This document shows, piece after piece, positions 23,564 to 38,007 of a DNA stretch of 64,000 nucleotides; within the stretch, counting starts at the first letter, position 1; every line of letters starts with the position of its first letter. Source of the stretch: Nemophila menziesii (taxonomy: Eukaryota > Streptophyta > Magnoliopsida > Boraginales > Hydrophyllaceae); contig JARWIR010000007.1 of the NCBI GenBank assembly GCA_029959085.1, positions 43,141,137 through 43,205,136 of the forward strand, read 5' to 3'. The translations under genes and the position numbers were made by a program. The notes below the pieces were generated by a model. The model was not told the DNA's origin. It did no database searches and saw nothing but the letters and a program-made list of their open reading frames with translations.

Positions 23564-25815
23564 TTAAAGCCCAAGTTCTGCAAGTAGTTGGCGCCATCTT
23601 GGTGGTTCTTCATCAAAGATGTACGTGTAAGGTGATACCAACACACCACTCCCTCCAATCTGTACCAAACAATAAACAAAAATATCTAAATCACCCTTGT
23701 CTTAGTAAATGACGTGGCTGTAACATGGTAGTTGACTAACAGTTGACTTAACAGAATTAACAAAAGGGATAAATATCTTACCGCACGAAGCTGCTGAACT
23801 GACTTATACAGTTCTTTCTTTGGTACACACATAACTATCGCATAATAATCAGCAGAAACCTTCCCATCTCGTTTACAAAACACTGGACTTATAGTTGGGC
23901 CCTACACATATAAATACAAAAAATCATTCCAGAACATTCTTGCATGTCCGAAATAAACATTCTTTTTACCTGTAACCCGGATAATGAAGTTTGACCAAGT
24001 ATTCTATCAGCTACTTCCTTTGCACTACTACCCCTCATATTAGCAGTTACAGTAAATTGCCCACTAGCCCTTAAATGAGCTTCTAATCTCTCGAGCATTT
24101 CGTGTGTAATATCAAGTACACCCTTTCTCTGTGTTAATGACTTTCTACTTGCAACAAATACAGCCTATGCAAACATATATTAAATGTTAAAAAAGTAACT
24201 ATAAGTTAAGTATAACCATGATTATTTACCTGACTTTCCAAGACAATTCCGCCTTGTATTTCTTTTAAATTATTTTCTCGTAATGTGGTCCCACTACTCA
24301 CTAGATCCACAATCGCATCAGCTATCCCCATCTTTATCATTAATTTAGAAATTAATTTAATAAGAAAAATAAAGTAATGAAAATAGTTTGAAAAGTCTTA
24401 CAGCTGGAGCTGCCTCGAGTGCCCCATCAGCAGCTGAGAAAGTGACGTGGTTCAATCCATTCTCTTTCAGAAATTTAGGACCCAGCTGCAATATTTGTAT
24501 ATATATAATTTAAATCCAAAACGTAAAAAAAAAGAATCTAAGAATAAAGTAATACATACAAATGTGAAACCAGTAGCGATTCTGAGAGGTCTTTCAGATG
24601 TCCAATGTGGCATTTCTGCTAACTCCTTTAACGAGTTTATATTTTCGAAAATACCATATTTCGGTATCTATTAAAACAAGAGTAAATATTTATATTAAGT
24701 GCAGTAAATTTATGAAGTGAAAAGAGAAAATGACTTACGGCTAAAGAGAGGTGACAATCTCCGTACTCAAGAGCGTCATGAACTATGATGAGATCTTCGT
24801 TTCCCTGAAAAAAGAGATTGAAATAAATAATCTGTCACTAATTAAAAGAAAAATTAAAATTAGGATAATTTAATGTACCTGGCCATGTTCACGAACTGTA
24901 TCCAGACCAACAATACCAAGATCAAGATCTCCGGATACTAACTTTCTTACAACGTCCTTTGGCCGTTGAAACCAGACTTCTAAATTTGAAATCTAAACAT
25001 TTTAGAAAACATAATTATGTATCAGGAACCAAACATATACATAGACATTATACATTTGAAAACTGAAGCCCCTAATATGAAAATCACCAATACAAAAATC
25101 ACTAGTACGATTTTAGAAGCAAATAAATAGATAAAATTCATCAGAAATGCCGTGTACCTGAGGAATTTCTGCCACGTACTGCCTTGGATTAACTTGCTTC
25201 ACTGATAATTGACAATCCTTCAAAAATGCAAATAACAGAAGGATTTAGATTTTGAATTTATAAGAATGTGAAATTTAAACTCCGGGTAATCAGTAATCAC
25301 ATCATTGGTCCCTGCGTGATTTGAAATAGCCAAATATATCCTTTGTGTTTTAAAAAATAGCAAATATACTCTTGTATTATACATGAACAATACACTATTT
25401 CTTGAAACACATCGCCATATTATATTTTACATAACATAGGGACCAATGGTTACATTACAGATGAAATTTTTAGGTAATTATAGAATCAATATGATGTATA
25501 ACAAAATGCATTAGTTTTTTTCTTTACTCACTGAAAAATGAAAATAAACGAGCAAAAAAACTCGAATTAATGAACTGGTACCTTAAGAAGGTCGAGTGTG
25601 TCGGAGGCCATTCGACCTTTACTAGGCAAACCGAGACGTATTTCGGTACGCTCGGAGGATGCTCTATCGGCGTTTTCATTTTGCACGGTGACCGGTGACG
25701 CGAGAGAGGAACACGACACGGTAAATTTCACCGAGGAATTAGTAGTTACTGAAGAGATGGATGAGAAAATGGAAGCGGAAGGGCATTGTAGATTAATCCC
25801 CTGAAACGCAGCCAT
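23564..25815 (-). CDS. HISN1: ATP phosphoribosyltransferase (histidine biosynthesis, step 1), plastid
   Basis: Ten exons, all with GT-AG junctions and phase 0: 25815-25582, 25217-25158, 24992-24879, 24804-24739, 24667-24560, 24485-24402, 24331-24230, 24164-23970, 23901-23782 and 23659-23564. They give 392 aa with no interruption. Residues 1-55 are Ser-rich and fit a transit peptide. The catalytic part follows: [12 protein letters not shown], then [26 protein letters not shown], and the phosphate-binding-like [38 protein letters not shown]. The C-terminal regulatory domain ends LLAELGL. The enzyme condenses ATP with PRPP in plastids and is feedback-inhibited by histidine in the family. The upstream intergenic region is only about 160 bases before the repeat at 25977. 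The gene looks functional. Confidence 0.95.
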
Positions 25816-26561
25816 TTTTAGGCCGTGGAGTGGTGGTGAATCGCCGCCGTCGTAGTCGTCGTTGCTGCTGAAAGGTGTGCTATATGCTTTTTAGTTTGGA
25901 CAATGATGCTAAATGCTGATGCAATTTATCCTACGTGGATTCCATAAGAGAGAATAATAGCGTGCGAGCAGAAGGGCTTCTTATTGGTGCACTTGGTTTA
26001 TCAATCACACGTGGTTACTCCTGTGCAACATACGTCCATTTTATTTTAATTTTACACAACGGAGTTCGAGGATTTTTTTTTTTTTTTTTACTTGAGAGAG
26101 CCAATTTTGGACTCGGTGTCATTGACACGGTTCGAACATGTGAGTAAAATTGGAAGTCACCGGTTTTCAAAAAAAAAAAAAAATGGTATTCCAAAAAAAC
26201 AATGTTCCGATTTAAGTAAACTAACTATTACAAAAAATAGGGGATCACAATATTAAATAAGGGAAGCTGGTCAAATGAGAGTCAACCATGAAAATTTCTC
26301 TCTCAATTCATTCTTAGCCTCTAATATTATTCCATCCTAAAGATCCACTACCCGAACCACTAAACCCTTTTTTCTTACGTTTTTTGCTTTTCTTTTACTC
26401 AGATTGAGTGTTATTTCCCAAATCTGGGATCTAACATTCATCTGATTTTTCTTAGCACCAGTCTTAAAAAAACCCTAGCCCACCCATTTCTTATCCTTTC
26501 ATCTCTTTCCCGACCTTTTTCCTTTCGATTTTCTCTTTCTAGGTTGAATCTCGGATCGGTA

Positions 26562-27766
26562 ATGACTAAAATGATAAACTCAAACCGAGTTAGCGGTACA
26601 AATACCAAATCGAGAACTAAAACCAAATACACTGATATTACAAAGATGATGTTCTCGCCCCAAAGTGAAGGTAGCGTGGTCACTCCTCCGATGAGCCCTA
26701 ATAATAAGGATTCATATAGTGAGGAGGACGAATCACGTAAATCGGTTACCCAAGGTGAGGTTTCGGTATTAGTTGCCCAGATTGATGAAAATCAAACTGA
26801 GGTAGCACCGAAATCTAAAGAATGGTCAAAGTTATTCGGTAAAAATGATAATCCAGCGCTGAATCTGGAGTATCATGTCCCGATGCGTAAGGAAGGTAAA
26901 AGAATCATAACTCCTGATAAGGATGTTCTTAATGAGGCTATGCTCAGTGGGAAAATTGTTTAATCGGTCAATTTCTTGTCACTCCACCGTTGTTCCATAA
27001 TGTTGTTAATTTTGTTAAGTTTCAATGGTCAAAATTTGGTAAGATTGATGTTAAATCTAGTAGTAATGGTACGTTTATCTTTAAATTTGAGAATGAACAG
27101 ATTTATGCTAAAGTTTTAGAGCAGATGTGGCATATTAATGGCTCACCTCTGCTATTAAGACCTTGGAAGGTAGGTATGCAGTTTGAGAAACTTGATGTAT
27201 CAAAAATCCCAATTTGGGCTAAATTAGTCAACATACCTATGGTTATGTGGACTAAGAAAGGCTTAGGTTATATGGCAAGTGGTATTGGAAAGCCATTACA
27301 GATGGATAGTATGACTGAATCTATGACTAGATTGGGTTATGCGAGAGTTTGTGTGGAAATTGATACTAAGAAAGAGTTACCTGATGAATTGTATGTTGAT
27401 ATTGGGTTAGAGGAGCTTCAAATTGTTAATGTTGTGTATGATTGGAAGCCTAAGATATGTACTAAGTGCAATAAAATTGGGCACTTAGAAAACAAATGCA
27501 ATAATATAACTAAAGTGTGGGTTCCAAAAGCTGGTATTAATGAAAAGAGGGATAAAGGGAAAGGAAAAGTTAATGATAAAGAATGGCAAATAGTGGGGAG
27601 TAAGTCTCAGGACAGAAAACAGTATGATCAATCATCCAATAGAGTATCTTGCTCTAACTCATATGAAAAGCTACAGGAAACTGTGGTTAATGATATTGAT
27701 AAGGATGTTTTGAAATTCATTAATAATGGTGGGGAAGGAGAAGTTACTAGACCACCTAATATATGA
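26562..27766 (+). pseudogene. LINE ORF1 (nucleic-acid binding, DUF4283 plus zinc knuckle), one frameshift
   Basis: The first ATG is at 26562. The initial frame runs to a stop at 26961-26963; homology continues in another frame (CLIGQFLVTPPLFHNV...) from about 26957, so one base has been lost or gained near 26951-26960. The second part carries the DUF4283-like fold (FKFENEQIYAKVLEQMWHIN, LLLRPWKVGMQ) and a CCHC zinc knuckle CTKCNKIGHLENKC at about 27457-27500. It would bind LINE RNA in the RNP. Its stop codon overlaps the ATG of ORF2 by four bases (ATGA, 27763-27766). Confidence 0.85.
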
Positions 27767-30700
27767 GTATAGCTTCATGGAATGTAAGAGGGTTTAATGG
27801 CCTTCTTAGACAGTTGGATGTTAAAGATTTTGTGATTAGTAATAAAATTAAGCTTATTGGACTCCTTGAAACAAAAGTAAGGGTTCATAATAGCTTAAGG
27901 ATAATAAGTGATCATTTCTCTCACTTGGAAATGATTCACAACTATAATAAATGTGATAGTGGAAGGATTTGGATAATGTGGGACAAAAACTATGTAGAGG
28001 TGCTAAGGGTGTTTGAAACTTCTCAGATTATGTTTATTAAAGTCAAAATATTACAATCAAATATTTCTTTCTATGTGGGATATGTGTATGCGAGTAATGA
28101 TGATGATGAAAGAAAAGTTTTATGGAATGATATAGTTAATTTGAGTAATGATTATGAGGATCAGTGTATATGCTATACTGGTGATTTCAATGAGATTCTT
28201 AAAATTGAGGATAGATTGAATTTTGATACTGTTCCTACTAGCTCTATTTTTTTAGCAAACTGTATTGAGGATGCTAATTTATATGAACACCAATATGCAG
28301 GTCAATACTTCACATGGACAAATAAGAATGATAGAGGGCAATTGCGTGCAAGTAAGATTGATAGAGTGTTTGTCAATACTAAATGGATGAACACATATCA
28401 ATCAAATGCTATTATTGTGCCTCCCTCTACTTCTGATCACTGTGCAATAAAGATACTTATTGATGAAAAGGAAAAAGCTAGGCCTTGCTCCTTTAAATTT
28501 TTCAACATATGGACTAAGCATGAGAGGTTTAAAGATATTATTAAGAATATGTGGGATACAGAGATTAATGGCAATATGATGTTTCAGCTTTGTATGAAGT
28601 TGAGATTGGTTAAAAGTGAGCTTAAAAAGTTTAACAACAAATATTTTAGAAGGAATTCTGAAGATATTGAAAACTTAAAATCTCAGCTTGAGGTTGTGCA
28701 AGTAAGAATAATGAAAGGTATTGCTAGTGATACTGATATATATGAGGAGAAAATCCTTATTAAACAACTAGAGGTATCTGTAATTACTCATCATGAGGTT
28801 CTAAAACAAAAATCTAGAGTCTTATTTATTAATGACTATGATATTAGTTCTGCTTATTATTACAGAATGATTAAAGGGAGGGTTGCAAAGAATTTTGTCT
28901 CTACTATCACTTGTGATGATGGAAGGATTTTAACTGAGCAAGAAGAGATCAAAAATGAATTTGTGAGCTATTATAAGTCTTTACTTGGTATGGAGGAATG
29001 CAACCAAGAATTATGTTCAGTGGATACTATTAAAACTATATTAAATAAAGCAGTCCCTGAAAATCTTGTAGATGGCTTGATTGCCCCCATAACAGATAAA
29101 GAAATAAAAGATTCTTTGTTTGCTATGGGAGATGCGAAAAGCCCAGGGCCTGATGGTTTCACTGCTTGCTTTTTTAAACAATCATGGGACATAATTGGTG
29201 ATAGCTTCTGCTCAGCTATCAAACAAACCTTTGAATCAGGTAAAATCCTTAAACAAATTAATGCGACAAATATTGTTTTGATTCCTAAAGAAAAGAATCC
29301 ATCCTGTGTGAGAAAGTTCAGGCCTATATCATGCACTAATATTACATATAAAACCATTTCTAGAGTTATTATGAATAGGCTAAAGAAAGTGATGAGTTCC
29401 ATAATATCTTTGAATCAAGGTGCCTATGTTAGTGGGAGGAATATAAGTGATAATATTCTTGTTGCGCAAGAAATTGTTACTGGCTATGAGAAGAAATCTA
29501 TTAACTCTTCTTGTACCATTAACTTGGACTTGCAAAAAGCATATGATAGTGTAAATTGGCAGTTTTTAATTAATACTCTTCATGCCTTAAAGTTTCCTGA
29601 AAAATTTATAAATTGGATACATATGTGTATAAGTACCCCTTACTACTCTATATGTATAAATGGAGATTCTTGTGGTTTTTTTTAAGGGAAGAGAGGATTG
29701 AGGCAGGGAGATCCTCTCTCACCTTATTTGTTTGCAATATGTATGGAGGTGTTCTCTATGTTATTTCATAAGGTTGCTCAGAACAAAAAATTTACATTTC
29801 ATAAAAAATATAAGGAAATTAACCTGAATCACCTAGTATTTGCTGATGATGTTTTAATATTTATGAAAAGCAATAGTGGATCTGCTGGTGTGGTGAAGGA
29901 GGCCCTGAATTTATTCTCTAGATGCTCTGGATTAAACATAAATTTCACTAAAAATGAATTATATTTTAGTGGGGGAGTAAATGAGAAAAGTAAAAGGGAG
30001 ATTTCTCAGATCCTTAACATTAAAATTGGAAGTTTGCCTGTTAGATACTTGGGCATTCCTTTAAACTCTAAAAAAAATGAGTGTATCAGATGGGAATGTT
30101 TTAATTGAGAGGATTTGGCAAAGTATTATGCAATGGAGCTCTAAAATGCTCTCCTATGCAGGTAGAGTTGAGTTAATAAGGGTTGTACTTATAAGTAAAA
30201 TATTGTTTTGGAGCAGAGTATTCTTGCTTCCTAAACAAGTTATTTATAAATTAAATAAAAAATTATCAATGTTTCTTTGGGGCTCTAGTAATAATGCCCA
30301 TGGTGCGAGACTATCTTGGGCTAAAATTTGCAGTCCAAAAGAAGAAGGAGGGCTCAATATACCTAATATTGAATATCTGAATAGAGTTTGTTTATTATAT
30401 AACTTTTGGAGGTTTTATTCTCATGAACAAAACCTATGGAGTAAATGGGTTAATGTAAACATTCTAAAAAACAGATGCATCTGGAGTATTAGTCAAAAGC
30501 AGTATCACTCTTGGATGTGGAAACAGATGTTAAAGGTAAGAAAGTTTGCCTTTGACCTTATATATCATGAAGTGGGAAATGGTGAACTGACTTACATCAT
30601 GTGGGACAAATGGGTGGATAAAATGGATATTCAAGAAATTTTAGGGGTTAAAATAGATGAGGCTAATATTAGCTGCAATAAAAAAGTGAAGGACTGTTTT

Positions 30701-31366
30701 GGTAGAGGAAGGTGGAGAATACCACCTAATATTGCGCAAATTGTCCCTAAAATACAAGGAATTATACTCAATGATGCTAATGATAAGATTATCTGGACTG
30801 AGAGTATAAAAAACAAGTTTTCCTTTAAGAAAACTCTTATGAAAATCTCAGTACATGAGTCTCAGGTTGAGTGGTTTGATATTGTATGGGCAAAAGCTTG
30901 TATTCCAAGGTGTTCATTTGTCTCTTGGCAAGTGGCAATGAGCAGGCTTCCTACTAAAGATAGGATGTTGGAGTGGGGATTGAATATTAATCCTATTTGT
31001 CTGTTATGTGAAAAGGAAGATGAAAGTAATGAGCATGTGTTTGTTAACTGTAAATTTTCAAATGCTATACTTAGCCGATTATTAGCAGTTTGTGGCTTTA
31101 ACACAAATATTAGTAATGTGGAGGACCTGTTAGTGAAATTAAAAGTTGGAGCTAGTTTGGAAGTTATTAATGTTATTGGGGTTTGCGTAACTACTTACAT
31201 TTATTTTGTATGGAATGAAAGAAATAGGCGTGAGCATGGAGAATATGCAGCTAATGAAGAAAGACTTTACAACAAAATTATAACATATATGGCTGTTAAA
31301 CTTAAGGAGAGAAGGTTCAAGAATAGCAAAGTGAAGAAAGTTATTGAAGATTTATGTAATAGTTAG
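27763..31366 (+). pseudogene. LINE ORF2 (endonuclease, reverse transcriptase, zinc-binding end), broken twice
   Basis: The frame starts MSIASWNVRGFN. The AP-like endonuclease shows WNVRG, LLETKV, GDFNEIL, SKIDRVF and SDH (27770-28460). The reverse transcriptase shows LIPKEKNP, FRPISCTN, LNQGAYVSGR, DLQKAYDSV, RQGDPLSPYLF and the catalytic FADD (29276-29870). The C-terminal zinc motif is CLLCEKEDESNEHVFVNC (about 30997-31050). Translation ends at 31366 without an RNase H domain. Two lesions: an in-frame TAA at 29683-29685 next to a T8 run, where a Lys is usual, and a frameshift in the A8 run at 30070-30077. Everything else is open, which argues for recent insertion or for sequencing errors in homopolymers. 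Confidence 0.93.
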
Positions 31367-32541
31367 GCATTATTTCTCTTTTTATTTAAAAATTATTGTA
31401 ATGTCTCTATTTCATTCATGAAAGTTGTAATAGCTTATGGATAGGTGTTTAGGTGTTTGCTCATAATAATTGAGTAAAAGTTGTAATGTTTTGACAGTTT
31501 GCTCTTCATTTAATAAATAGTTTGATTTGCCGATAAAAAAAAAACTATTACAAAAAATGGAATTTACAAATTACAAATAATAAACCACCTACATGGAATT
31601 AGAGAAGAACAACACAATTACACGGTAATCTAGCGTTAAAAAGATTTTCCAGCGTACTAGTATCTCTAACAGAGGCTCTACGACTTTAGTTTTTCAGAGA
31701 GGAGAGAGGTAGAATTTTTGTTCTTTTATGGTGTGTTTCGTAAGTAAGACGTCCCAATTAATAACCTTGATTGTCTCCATTATTGATCCTTAATTGACTG
31801 ACGGTTTTGGTTGTCATATGTTACACGTTTTAATTTCCAGCAATGAATCTGGACACTATGTTGACTTGATACATTCCCGTGTTGCCAACTTCTGTAACAG
31901 CTGACTAGTTCGTAATTGGCGGACGCTTGTCTTCTGGTGCGTAATTGGTAGGCGTTTGTCTTCTAGCTGAAATGACTTGACTTGCCACCGACTACTATAA
32001 GAAGTAACCTTCTTCCACTAGAGCCTCTTCCTAAAACTAGTTTCATTTTTCATTTTTTGACTCTCCAAACTCCCCAATTGGCTACGCGGTTAGTCAAATC
32101 CGTCAGGATCAATGACGAATATCATGCGTTTATTATTTAGTTCAGAAATTAAACCTCTTTCCGGATGAACACCGTCACTAGTGAATAATCCAATTACTAT
32201 GACATATCTCTGATTAGCTAATTCAGTGATATTAATTAAGTACAAAATAATAATCAAAATAAAATACTCAACTCAAATTAAATTAGAAACTAATCCCAAA
32301 TTGAATTACGCTAATTAAATAAATTAAGATTGCGCCCAAAAAAAAAATTAAGATTCATCCCATCACGCGATTCTCAAGTATAATAAATTTAGTTCATAAT
32401 TAAATGCAGAAAAGGAATAAAATAAATGAAATACATTTTCCTAATTTAAATTGAAAAGAACCTAAAGGTTGGAATGATTTGGTTGTTGTTTGAGGAAGAA
32501 AGTCTTCATCAGCTTCTGCCTCTTCGCTTCCAAGTCTCCTG

Positions 32542-32544
<3 letters not shown>

Positions 32545-32616
<72 letters not shown>
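32545..32616. repeat. (TC)36 microsatellite
   Basis: An uninterrupted dinucleotide run of 72 bases, immediately to the right of repeat copy A. Confidence 0.97.
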
Positions 32617-34907
<2,291 letters not shown>

Positions 34908-34954
34908 AGGAGCAATATTTTCAAATTATCTTTATATAAAATGTAGTTTTATTT

Positions 34955-36780
34955 TTTAAGTAAATAAGTGGCATTATGTTAATTTTTTTTGGATAATTTG
35001 CTCTAAAATAAATTAACAAATTCTAATATATTTTTTTCAATGAATAATATAAACAATTTTGTGAATTTTATTTTTTGGTATAAATTATAATTTTCTTGAT
35101 GCGACACTAATTTATATACATTAATAATATTCTTTCTTTATTGTAAACTAAAATTAAATATGTATAGTCATTTAAAGAGTTTTTAGCCAATTAAGTCCAC
35201 CAACCCAACTACTCATCCCTAATAGGTCCAACCCACTATTCCTTCCCATTCAGGTCCAGCTGATTTTTCCATATACCATCGTTGCCCCTTTACAAGATCA
35301 GATCATATATTTGACTCCCTTGATTCTCTCATGTAACCAACTCCACATTATTAGCTAATTGATTTAAATCCCTTAAATATTGCTTTTATTACGGGAAACT
35401 CAATCAATAATTTAACAAATCCATTCTCATACACCACCACCACCAAAACACCACCACCACCAAAACACCACCACCACCAAAACACCTCCACGGAGATCGG
35501 AGCAGCCTCCTTGTTCGACGAGCAACCATGAAGATTGCAGACACACTCGCTATCTGCAGCAGTTAACCACCACAGCGCCGCCATGGTCTGTCTCTTCTTC
35601 TTCGAAGCAGCAACAATGGCAGCACCAAGGTCACGCTCGAAGGATACCAGATTTGCAGGTCTCTTCGTGTCTCCAAATCGGCGCCCAAGGAGGAGAGCTT
35701 CGAAGGAACCACCACAGCGCCACCATTGCTGCGCGAACATTGCAACCCCTATTCTCATCGGCACCATTCAGCAGCAGAAGAAGAAGAAGAATAGTGCCGC
35801 TGGTTCAAAGCTCAACTGGAGAAGAACAGCACCGCTGGTTCGAAGCTCAACCGATCTGGATCCATTAACGTTTGAAGCTTCGCATTTGAGGAGAAAGACG
35901 AAGTTGAGAGGACGAAGACGATGGGGATGAATGGCTGTCGCTGTGATGCAGATGTACACCATCGATTTTTACAGAGAACCCATCAAAGCAAAGCTAATAA
36001 CCCACCGTAAACCATTAGTTTTAAAATGCAACCCATCAATATCATACACATAACCCACTACCAATAGACGACAGCACTAAAGGCTAACCCACCGAACTCA
36101 ACATTCACACCACCGAGTTTAGTGGACAACCCACCATCGTCCATTTGAACAAAAGTTTCAAGTTTTTCATCAGTTGATGCATTAGAATTTTATTAGTTAC
36201 TGATTGTAATTTTTCTGGGTTATTGATTTGATTGATTGCATGATTTTAGCGATTTTTGTTTGTTTTAATTTCTTTGTTTTAATTTTTAACTGATTGCATG
36301 ATTTTAGTGTTTTAGTTTTGGTAACAAATCTCCAATTAATGGGTAACTAGGGGCAAGTCTGTCATTTGCGATAGGCTGGACCTGATGGGCAATCACTGAT
36401 TACCTGTGGACTCTATAAGGAAATCACCCTCATTTAAATAATAATATAAGTTTCATATAAGTTTTTTATACATGTAAATTTAAAATAAATCTCTATTCTA
36501 ATTAAATGAGGTGTTATAATAAGAAAAAGTTTAATTATTATTCACATACGTTATAAGTAAACATTGGATCAAACGTCTTGAAAAATCAAACTTTTTAATT
36601 CTAACTTTCTAAGTTATGGATATCATTTTTCAAACATTCCACATCTTAGTTGAACAAATTATATTTATCAAAATAAAGGTTTTACATTAAAATTTTATTC
36701 AAAATCTTCAAATTAAATATGAGTTAATAGTATATTGATTACACTTTGAAAATCTTCAAAAAAGGATATTACAAAATTTG
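34955..36780. repeat. dispersed repeat copy matching 44340-45290, interrupted by a MULE
   Basis: 34960-35167 (GCATTATGTTAATTT, ATAAATTAACA, GAATAATATAAACAATTTTGTRAA, CGACRCTAATTTATATA) matches about 44360-44565. 36439-36770 matches about 44600-44800 plus 45164-45290 (AAATAAAGGTTT, AAATTAAA, CATCCAAAATCTT-like). The MULE at 35177-36429 is absent from the other copy, and the MITE at 44821-45155 is absent from this one. A third partial copy lies at about 40023-40200. Confidence 0.65.
35177..36429. mobile_element. Mutator-like non-autonomous element, 1253 bp, with GC-rich interior
   Basis: The 9-bp duplication TCATTTAAA flanks it at 35168-35176 and 36430-36438. The ends are inverted: GAGTTTTTAGCCAATTAAGT then CCAC, and (reversed) GGGTGATTTCCTTATAGAGT then CCAC. 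They match the ends of 59579-60976, so the two are one family. The interior at 35400-35940 is CCACCACC then gene-like GC-rich sequence, open in several frames on both strands with no known domain. 35990-36150 is rich in ACCCACC. No transposase. The homologous site near 44565 lacks the insert. Confidence 0.75.
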
Positions 36781-36805
36781 TTAATAGTAGTTTTCGAACT
36801 CAAGA

Positions 36806-38007
36806 CTTCTTATTGGTGCACTTGGTTTATCAATAACATGTGGTTAATCATCCTGTGTAACATATGTCCATTTTATTTATATTTTACACACAACGGGTTT
36901 CGAGGATCCCTTTTTTTTACATGAGAGAGGCAATTTTGAACTCGGTGTCATGGACACGGTTCGAACGTGTGAGTAAAATTGGAAGTCTCCGGTTTTCAAA
37001 AAAAAAGAAATGGTATTCCAGAAAAACAATGTTCCGATTTAAGTAAACTAACTATTACAAAAAATGGAATTACGAATTACAAATAATAAACCACTTACAC
37101 GGAATTAGAAAAGAACAACACAATTACACGGTAATCTGGCGTTAAAAAGAGCGTACCGGTATCTCTAACAGAGAAAGGCTCTACGACTATAGTTTTTCAA
37201 AGAGAAGAGAGGTAGAATTTTTGTTCTTTTCTGGTGTGTTTCGTAAGTAAGACAAGGAGGGGAAGAGTTGTATTTATTGAGGAGTAGGTGAGGAGAGGCT
37301 TTGCAGAAACGTCCCAATTAATTACCTTGATTGCCTCCATAATTGGTCCTTAATTGACTGACAGTTTTGGTTGACTCATATGTTACACGTTTTAATTTCC
37401 AACAATGAATCTGGACACTATGTTGACTTGATACATTCACGTGTTGACCAAGTTCTGTAACAGTTGACTAGTGCGTAATTGGCAGACGCTTGTCTTCTGG
37501 TGCGTAATTGGTGGGAGTTTGTCTTCTAGCTGAAAGGACTTGACTTGTCACCGACTACTATAAGAACTATCCTTCTTCCACTAGATCCTCTTCCGGAAAC
37601 TAGTTTCATTTTTCATTTTTTGACTCCCCAATTGGCTACGCGGTTAGTCAAGCCGGTCAGGATCAATGACGAATATCATGCGTTCATTATTTAGTTAAGT
37701 AGTTAAACCTCTTTCCGGATGATCACCGTCACTAGTGAATAGTCCAATTAATATGACATATCTTTGATTAGCTAATTCATTGATAGTAATTAAGTACAAA
37801 ATAATAATCAATATGAAATACTCAACTCAAATTAAATTAGAAACTAATTCCAAATTGAATTACGCTAATTAAATAAATTAAGATTCATCCCATCACGCGA
37901 TTCTCCAGTATAATAAATTTAGTTCACAATTAAATGCTGAAAAAATTAATGAAATACATATTCTTAATTTAAATTGAAAAGAACCTAAAGGTTGGAATGA
38001 TTTGGTT
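36806..38007. repeat. 1.2-kb repeat copy B, with the empty LINE target site
   Basis: Same unit as 25977-32484 without the LINE. The unoccupied target (ACTATTACAAAAAATGG) is at about 37052-37068. A TATA-like AATAAATACAACTC on the minus strand near 37270 and the U5-like block near 37150 support an LTR origin, read right to left. Confidence 0.75.

Larger units (their letters stand above)
26239..31543 (+). mobile_element. nearly full-length L1-type LINE, about 5.3 kb
   Basis: The element has a 5' UTR of about 320 bases, ORF1, ORF2, a short 3' UTR and an A-tail at 31535-31543. ACTATTACAAAAAAT is present at 26224-26238 and 31544-31558 as target duplication. The equivalent place in repeat copy B (about 37052-37066) has the same sequence once, with no insert, so the borders are proven by comparison. 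The coding frames contain one stop and two frameshifts, so this copy is likely immobile but young. It lacks the C-terminal RNase H seen in the other LINE family of this window. Confidence 0.93.
25977..32484. repeat. 1.2-kb repeat copy A, split by a full-length LINE
   Basis: Bases 25977-26238 plus 31544-32484 align with 36806-38007 from CTTCTTATTGGTGCACTTGG to GGTTGGAATGATTTGGTT. Copy B carries about 50 extra bases near 37255. Each copy starts with a 3' piece of SINE family 2 in minus orientation (26062-26145 and 36913-36985), followed by sequence resembling the U5 side of the solo LTR at 50956-51775 (TGTAATAGTT and a CCGGTATCTCYAACA-like block). The unit is therefore probably an LTR-derived sequence in minus orientation, but no clean TG...CA ends were found. 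Confidence 0.75.

Noticed and set aside
25598..25804. 68-codon plus-strand frame
   Set aside because: It lies opposite the first exon of HISN1, which is supported by ten in-phase exons.
28971..29402. 143-codon minus-strand frame
   Set aside because: It is antisense to the LINE reverse transcriptase, which has clear conserved motifs.
35535..35930. Arg/Ala-rich 131-codon frame as a possible gene
   Set aside because: It lies inside a Mutator-like element, several frames are open on both strands, and no domain is recognisable. It is kept only as element interior.
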